Shown piece after piece: positions 35,668 through 38,456 of a DNA stretch of 38,456 nt; the stretch's first letter is position 1, and the number at the start of each line of letters is the position of its first letter. A model generated the notes under the pieces. The model was not told the DNA's origin, ran no database searches, and saw only the letters and a list, made by a program, of their open reading frames with translations. Position numbers and translations under genes: made by a program. The stretch is from Candidatus Cloacimonadota bacterium. GTDB lineage: Bacteria; Muiribacteriota; UBA6191. The DNA lies in assembly GCA_002402105.1 (NCBI GenBank), contig NVVD01000023.1, positions 240 to 38,695 on the forward strand, written 5' to 3'.

Positions 35668-36339
35668 TTAACCAATACCTAAATCGTTAACTATTGATGC
35701 ACTTTTTTGAATTTTCTCTCTATCTATACCAATTTCATTAGCTATTATATCCACTAAAATGAGCCAAACCTCATTTTCATCAAGTCCATTTTTTATATCA
35801 TCCTTTAGTATTAAATTTAAAGAAATTATTGCTGGTATTAATGTTTTGATATCTTTGTAAGGTAAGCGATTCGGCTTAAAAACTATAGATAATAAGAATG
35901 TTGTAAAAGTAACTCCAACAAACAATGAAATTGCGTCAAGTAATAGAGTAACTTTAAAAAATATTACCCATACAGCTAAATTAATAACACATAACTTTAC
36001 AACATAATTGGGGCGTATTAAATTTGGAGTTTTTAAATCTAAAGCTCTACTAAAATGTTTCCATCTTTTTATAGTAATTTCTTTTTCAAAAAGACATTCT
36101 AAATTAGTATTTATTGTTACAAAATATTTATCATATGATAAATATTTTACTGAATATCTTTGAATTTTATCAAAAATATTTTGACTAATTTTATGCTTTG
36201 AAGGTATTAATTTGAATTTAGATAAAATAAGATTATAAAAGTCTCCTACAGTACTTATTTTATCAAATTCATCATTTTGAAATGAAATTTCAAATTTTTC
36301 TTCAATTGTACAAACTATTTAAAGAAACTCTAAACCCAT
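35668..36339 (-). pseudogene. Circularly permuted acyl-carrier-like membrane protein, broken by a stop at codon 7
   Basis: From an ATG overlapping the tetR stop (TAATG), the frame reads MGLEFL, TAA at 36319-36321, then IVCTIEEKFEISFQND and on without interruption for about 216 codons. The start resembles the second half of an acyl carrier protein (consensus near MGLDSVELVMAVEEEFGI; EFDKISTVGDFYNLI is the last helix). The end, VDIIANEIGIDREKI then SASIVNDLGIG, resembles its first half. The halves are joined by a middle part with a hydrophobic, membrane-like stretch (about codons 125-160). I recall intact relatives with this permuted layout ending in DLGID. Here the phosphopantetheine Ser is Phe, Glu7 is a stop (one base from GAA) and the last Asp is Gly. 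Decay is likely; readthrough, a downstream start or a sequence error are alternatives. Confidence 0.65.
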
Positions 36340-36914
36340 TAATTACAAGAAATAGCATCCCATGCTAGTTCAAAACCGATGTTAATACTCTCTTCATTAA
36401 CAACAAAGTTACAGCATATTTTTGGGTTTGCTAAATGTAAAACAGGAGCTACTAAAAAACAAATTATCATATCAAAATCAATATCTTTAATAATTTTATC
36501 TTTAATACCTTTTTCGATAAGGATTAAAACTGGTAAAAAGTAAGAATCAACTTCTTCCTTATTTATTAAAGAAGCATAAGGACAGTTTGAAAACTGCTCT
36601 GTAAATTGAAAGTAATCATTATGCTTAGAAATATATTGAAACATATTTCTCCAAACTAATTTTAAACCCTTTTTAACTCCCACCTCAGGGGCAAAGTCTT
36701 CTAAAATTGCTAAACTTAATGATTTTTTTATTTGAAGATAAGTATTTACTAGTAAATCTACTTTATTTTCATGGTAAATGTATAAAGTTGCAGGAGATAC
36801 ATTAGCTTCTTTTGCTATTTTTGCAACAGAACTAGAAACAAAGCCTATCTCATTTACCAACTTTATAGTCGCCTCAAATAAAGCTTGTTGTTTTTCTTCA
36901 TCTTTTACTCTCAT
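36339..36914 (-). CDS. TetR-family regulator
   Basis: DNA-binding repressor of 191 aa. The N-terminal helix-turn-helix is clear: SSVAKIAKEANVSPATLYIY then HENKVDLLVNTYL (about 28-60). The ligand domain has Cys residues (SNCPYASL, NPKICCNF) that could sense electrophiles, as in NemR, though this is inference. It is divergent from an Old Yellow Enzyme gene, the classic NemR-NemA arrangement, with a 15-bp TTGAA-N5-TTCAA palindrome on the OYE promoter. Its stop overlaps the ATG of the permuted-ACP gene. Ribosome site weak. Confidence 0.85.
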   Translation of the reverse strand: MRVKDEEKQQALFEATIKLVNEIGFVSSSVAKIAKEANVSPATLYIYHENKVDLLVNTYLQIKKSLSLAILEDFAPEVGVKKGLKLVWRNMFQYISKHNDYFQFTEQFSNCPYASLINKEEVDSYFLPVLILIEKGIKDKIIKDIDFDMIICFLVAPVLHLANPKICCNFVVNEESINIGFELAWDAISCN

Positions 36915-36966
36915 ATAAACATCATAATCAATAGTATCAAAAGAAGCAAATTTTCATACTCACCCC

Positions 36967-36996
36967 TTGAAATCTATTCAATGAAAGGGCTATTAT
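36967..36996 (+). promoter_or_regulatory. OYE promoter with probable TetR operator
   Basis: TTGAAA (36967-36972), 18-nt spacer and TATTAT (36991-36996). The palindrome TTGAA-ATCTA-TTCAA (36967-36981) overlaps the -35 element, within a wider CCCTT...AAGGG symmetry, a good place for repression. Confidence 0.5.
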
Positions 36997-37017
36997 CTTC
37001 TAAACTAAAGGATTGAA

Positions 37018-38061
37018 ATGAAAAATACAAAATTATTTGAGAAATATAAACTTTCTAATGAATTACATTTAAAAAATCGTATTGTAATGGCTCCACTTAC
37101 AAGATGTTTTGCAAACAAACAACTTATGGTAACTAAAGATATAGCTGCTTATTACAAAAAAAGAGCTGATGCTGGTTTAATTATTTCTGAAGCCACTATT
37201 ATTAGAGCAGACGGACAAGGATATCCAAATACTCCTGGTATCTATACTCAAGATCAAATAGAGTCATGGAAATTAGTCACACAGGCTGTTCATGAAAATG
37301 ATGGCAAAATATTTTTACAACTATGGCATTGTGGAAGAGTTTCACACTCGTTCTATACAAATACTCAACCTGTCGCACCTTCTGCTCTTGCTGTTGATGA
37401 TAGAGTTCCAAGAACAAAAGACCTTAGATATGAAACCCCACATGAACTAACAAAACAAGAAATTCTCCAACTTATTGAAGACTATAAAACTGCAGCTAAA
37501 AATGCTATAGAAGCTGGTTTTGATGGAGTTGAGATTCATGGAGCTAATGGCTATTTAATTGACCAATTTTTACATTTTGACTCAAACCATCGAACAGACT
37601 CTTATGGTTCAACAAAAGAAAATATGATTAAGTTTCCATTAGAAGTAGTACAAGCTGTTTGCCAAGAAGTTGGCTCACAAAAAGTTGGACTTAGACTAAG
37701 CCCTGCTGCTTATTTTAATATGAAAAACAGCCCAAAAGATACCGAAGTTTTTGAACTACTTATATCAAAACTAAATGATTTTAATCTATCTTATATCCAC
37801 TCTGGTATTTTTGATGACTCTGTTGAATACGACTTTTTAAATGGTACTGTTACATCATTTTTAAGAAAACATTACAAAGGTACTGTCATAGCTAGTGGTG
37901 GTTATACTCCTCAAAAAGCAAACCAAGATATATCAGATAATAAAATGGATTTAATTGCTATTGGAAGACCTTTTATTGCTAACCCAAATTTAGTGGAGTT
38001 AATTAAAGATGATAAAAATATTGTGAAGTATACTGAAAGTATACTTTTGGAGTTGGTTTAA
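37018..38061 (+). CDS. Old Yellow Enzyme-family NADH:flavin oxidoreductase
   Basis: FMN-dependent ene-reductase of 347 aa (TIM barrel, cytoplasm), reducing activated C=C bonds or nitro compounds with NAD(P)H. Family motifs: MAPLTRCFANKQ (about 25-36), IFLQLWHCGRVSH (101-113), EIHGANGYLIDQFL with the His-x-x-Asn pair, DSNHRTDSYGST, and a C-terminal FMN-phosphate site (IASGGYTPQKA, AIGRPFIANP). Length is normal for OYE/NemA. AAAGGA precedes the ATG. It is divergent from a tetR gene and followed by a bidirectional terminator, so it is probably a monocistronic, electrophile-inducible detoxification gene. Confidence 0.9.
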   Translation: MKNTKLFEKYKLSNELHLKNRIVMAPLTRCFANKQLMVTKDIAAYYKKRADAGLIISEATIIRADGQGYPNTPGIYTQDQIESWKLVTQAVHENDGKIFLQLWHCGRVSHSFYTNTQPVAPSALAVDDRVPRTKDLRYETPHELTKQEILQLIEDYKTAAKNAIEAGFDGVEIHGANGYLIDQFLHFDSNHRTDSYGSTKENMIKFPLEVVQAVCQEVGSQKVGLRLSPAAYFNMKNSPKDTEVFELLISKLNDFNLSYIHSGIFDDSVEYDFLNGTVTSFLRKHYKGTVIASGGYTPQKANQDISDNKMDLIAIGRPFIANPNLVELIKDDKNIVKYTESILLELV

Positions 38062-38090
38062 AAGTATATATAAATCTTTGTAAAAACAAA

Positions 38091-38123
38091 AAAACTCTTA
38101 AACCGAAGTTTAAGAGTTTTTTT
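38091..38123. terminator. Bidirectional terminator between the OYE gene and the structured RNA
   Basis: Ten perfect pairs (ACTCTTAAAC / GTTTAAGAGT) with T-runs on both sides. Read on the minus strand the loop is an exact C(UUCG)G tetraloop, which favours the minus strand as its main direction. Confidence 0.9.
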
Positions 38124-38456
38124 AAAGCTTTAAAAAGCATTCCCGAAATCAAGTCGGAGCCCTAACGTTTTTCCATCTCTTAGATGTCTAAGCTTTAACA
38201 CTTAACAAGCTCTCATGCGATTTAGCCTATCTTTAGAGTATTTGATTTTTAACAATATCTAGTTACCTAGAACCCAATACGTGGTTGTTACCACTCTTTG
38301 GTTTTTTTGTTAAGACCTACTTACAAGTTGCCTTGCTCGTCCTCTTTTGATCTTACTAGTCGCTCCAGAGTTTCACCCCTAAAAGCTGTTTCCTGACTTC
38401 CTGATCCCTTCGTTTCCGAAGTTCTCTTTCTTTAACCAATCCTTTAGAATGTTGCG
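38094..38456 (-). ncRNA. Unidentified structured RNA, cut by the window edge
   Basis: About 360 nt with no long frame on either strand, richer in G+C than its surroundings. On the minus strand it folds into several perfect hairpins: CTTCG-GAAA-CGAAG (38408-38421), CAAG-GCAA-CTTG (38324-38335), GTGGT-AACA-ACCAC (38281-38294), TCTAG-GTAA-CTAGA (38258-38271) and CTTAG-ACAT-CTAAG (38179-38192), then the UUCG terminator. Three loops are GNRA only when read on this strand. I compared it from memory with tmRNA (no tRNA-like 3' end or tag), RNase P RNA (no ACAGAA core), SRP RNA and rRNA, without a match. The 5' end is outside the window. Confidence 0.5.

Noticed and set aside
38379..38456. Minus-strand frame at the right edge ending in KSGNSF-stop, as a C-terminal gene fragment
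   Set aside because: Only 25 codons are visible, and the same bases form the GAAA hairpin of the structured RNA; too short to support a gene.
38094..38456. tmRNA or RNase P RNA as the identity of the right-end RNA
   Set aside because: No tRNA-like 3' end or tag frame for tmRNA, and no GAGGAAAGUC or ACAGAA core for RNase P in the visible part.
1..38456. CRISPR arrays, tRNA genes, prophage or conjugative modules
   Set aside because: No regularly spaced repeats, cloverleaf-like sequences or phage/transfer gene products were seen.

Overview
The window is about 38 kb of AT-rich DNA with short intergenic gaps. Signal peptides, a DUF1302-type outer-membrane barrel, an RND exporter and LolA-like and YiiX-like envelope proteins show a Gram-negative (diderm) bacterium. 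The many hybrid kinases, a FapA/DUF342 protein and a diverged chemoreceptor suggest a free-living, perhaps motile organism. A Bdellovibrionota or other delta-like lineage is possible, but nothing here proves the taxon. No CRISPR array, tRNA or classical rRNA was recognised.

Layout. 1-1.15 kb: an IS4/IS701-like insertion sequence. 1.2-4.75 kb (minus): argG-argH, overlapping by 8 nt, followed by a PEGA/SUMF1-type exported protein. 4.8-9.3 kb: a YiiX-like permuted papain-fold hydrolase, a divergent S51-like peptidase, a DUF445 membrane protein and a secretin/TonB short-N-terminal-like exported protein. 9.5-12.5 kb (plus): a ferric-reductase-like membrane protein, an ECI1-like enoyl-CoA isomerase and a FapA/DUF342 protein. 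12.5-15.6 kb (minus): a large GAF-containing hybrid histidine kinase with an Hpt domain. 15.8-18.5 kb (minus): a tight methyltransferase - CYTH - plant-type (GH13_6-like) alpha-amylase operon. 18.7-22.3 kb (plus): a REC-kinase-REC-REC protein that lacks its phospho-acceptor His, followed by a diverged MCP. 22.4-24.5 kb (plus): a NatA/NatB-like ABC exporter.

24.5-29.5 kb (minus) is a regulated export module: marR, then an RND (MMPL-type) transporter fused in frame to a LolA-like periplasmic domain, then a DUF1302-type outer-membrane barrel. Near-identical palindromes (GTGTATATACAC and GTGCATATACAC) lie 14 nt upstream of the RND and marR start codons. They are probably MarR operators giving autoregulation and control of the pump.

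29.5-35.2 kb (minus) holds the most unusual locus: an M42 peptidase resembling the one in NAGGN osmoprotectant clusters, a 1450-aa protein with three complete radical-SAM CxxxCxxC motifs plus a cobalamin-binding-like domain and two SPASM-like Cys clusters, and a tightly coupled 56-aa small protein. I know of no described system with this make-up. A peptide- or cofactor-maturation role is a hypothesis only.

35.4-38.1 kb: a self-contained small transcription unit encoding a possible 48-aa protein; a gene for a circularly permuted acyl-carrier-like protein, interrupted at codon 7 by TAA and coupled to a tetR gene; and a divergent Old Yellow Enzyme-type flavin oxidoreductase. The last ~370 bp form a highly structured RNA on the minus strand (several GNRA hairpins and a C(UUCG)G terminator) that I could not identify. 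It runs off the right edge.
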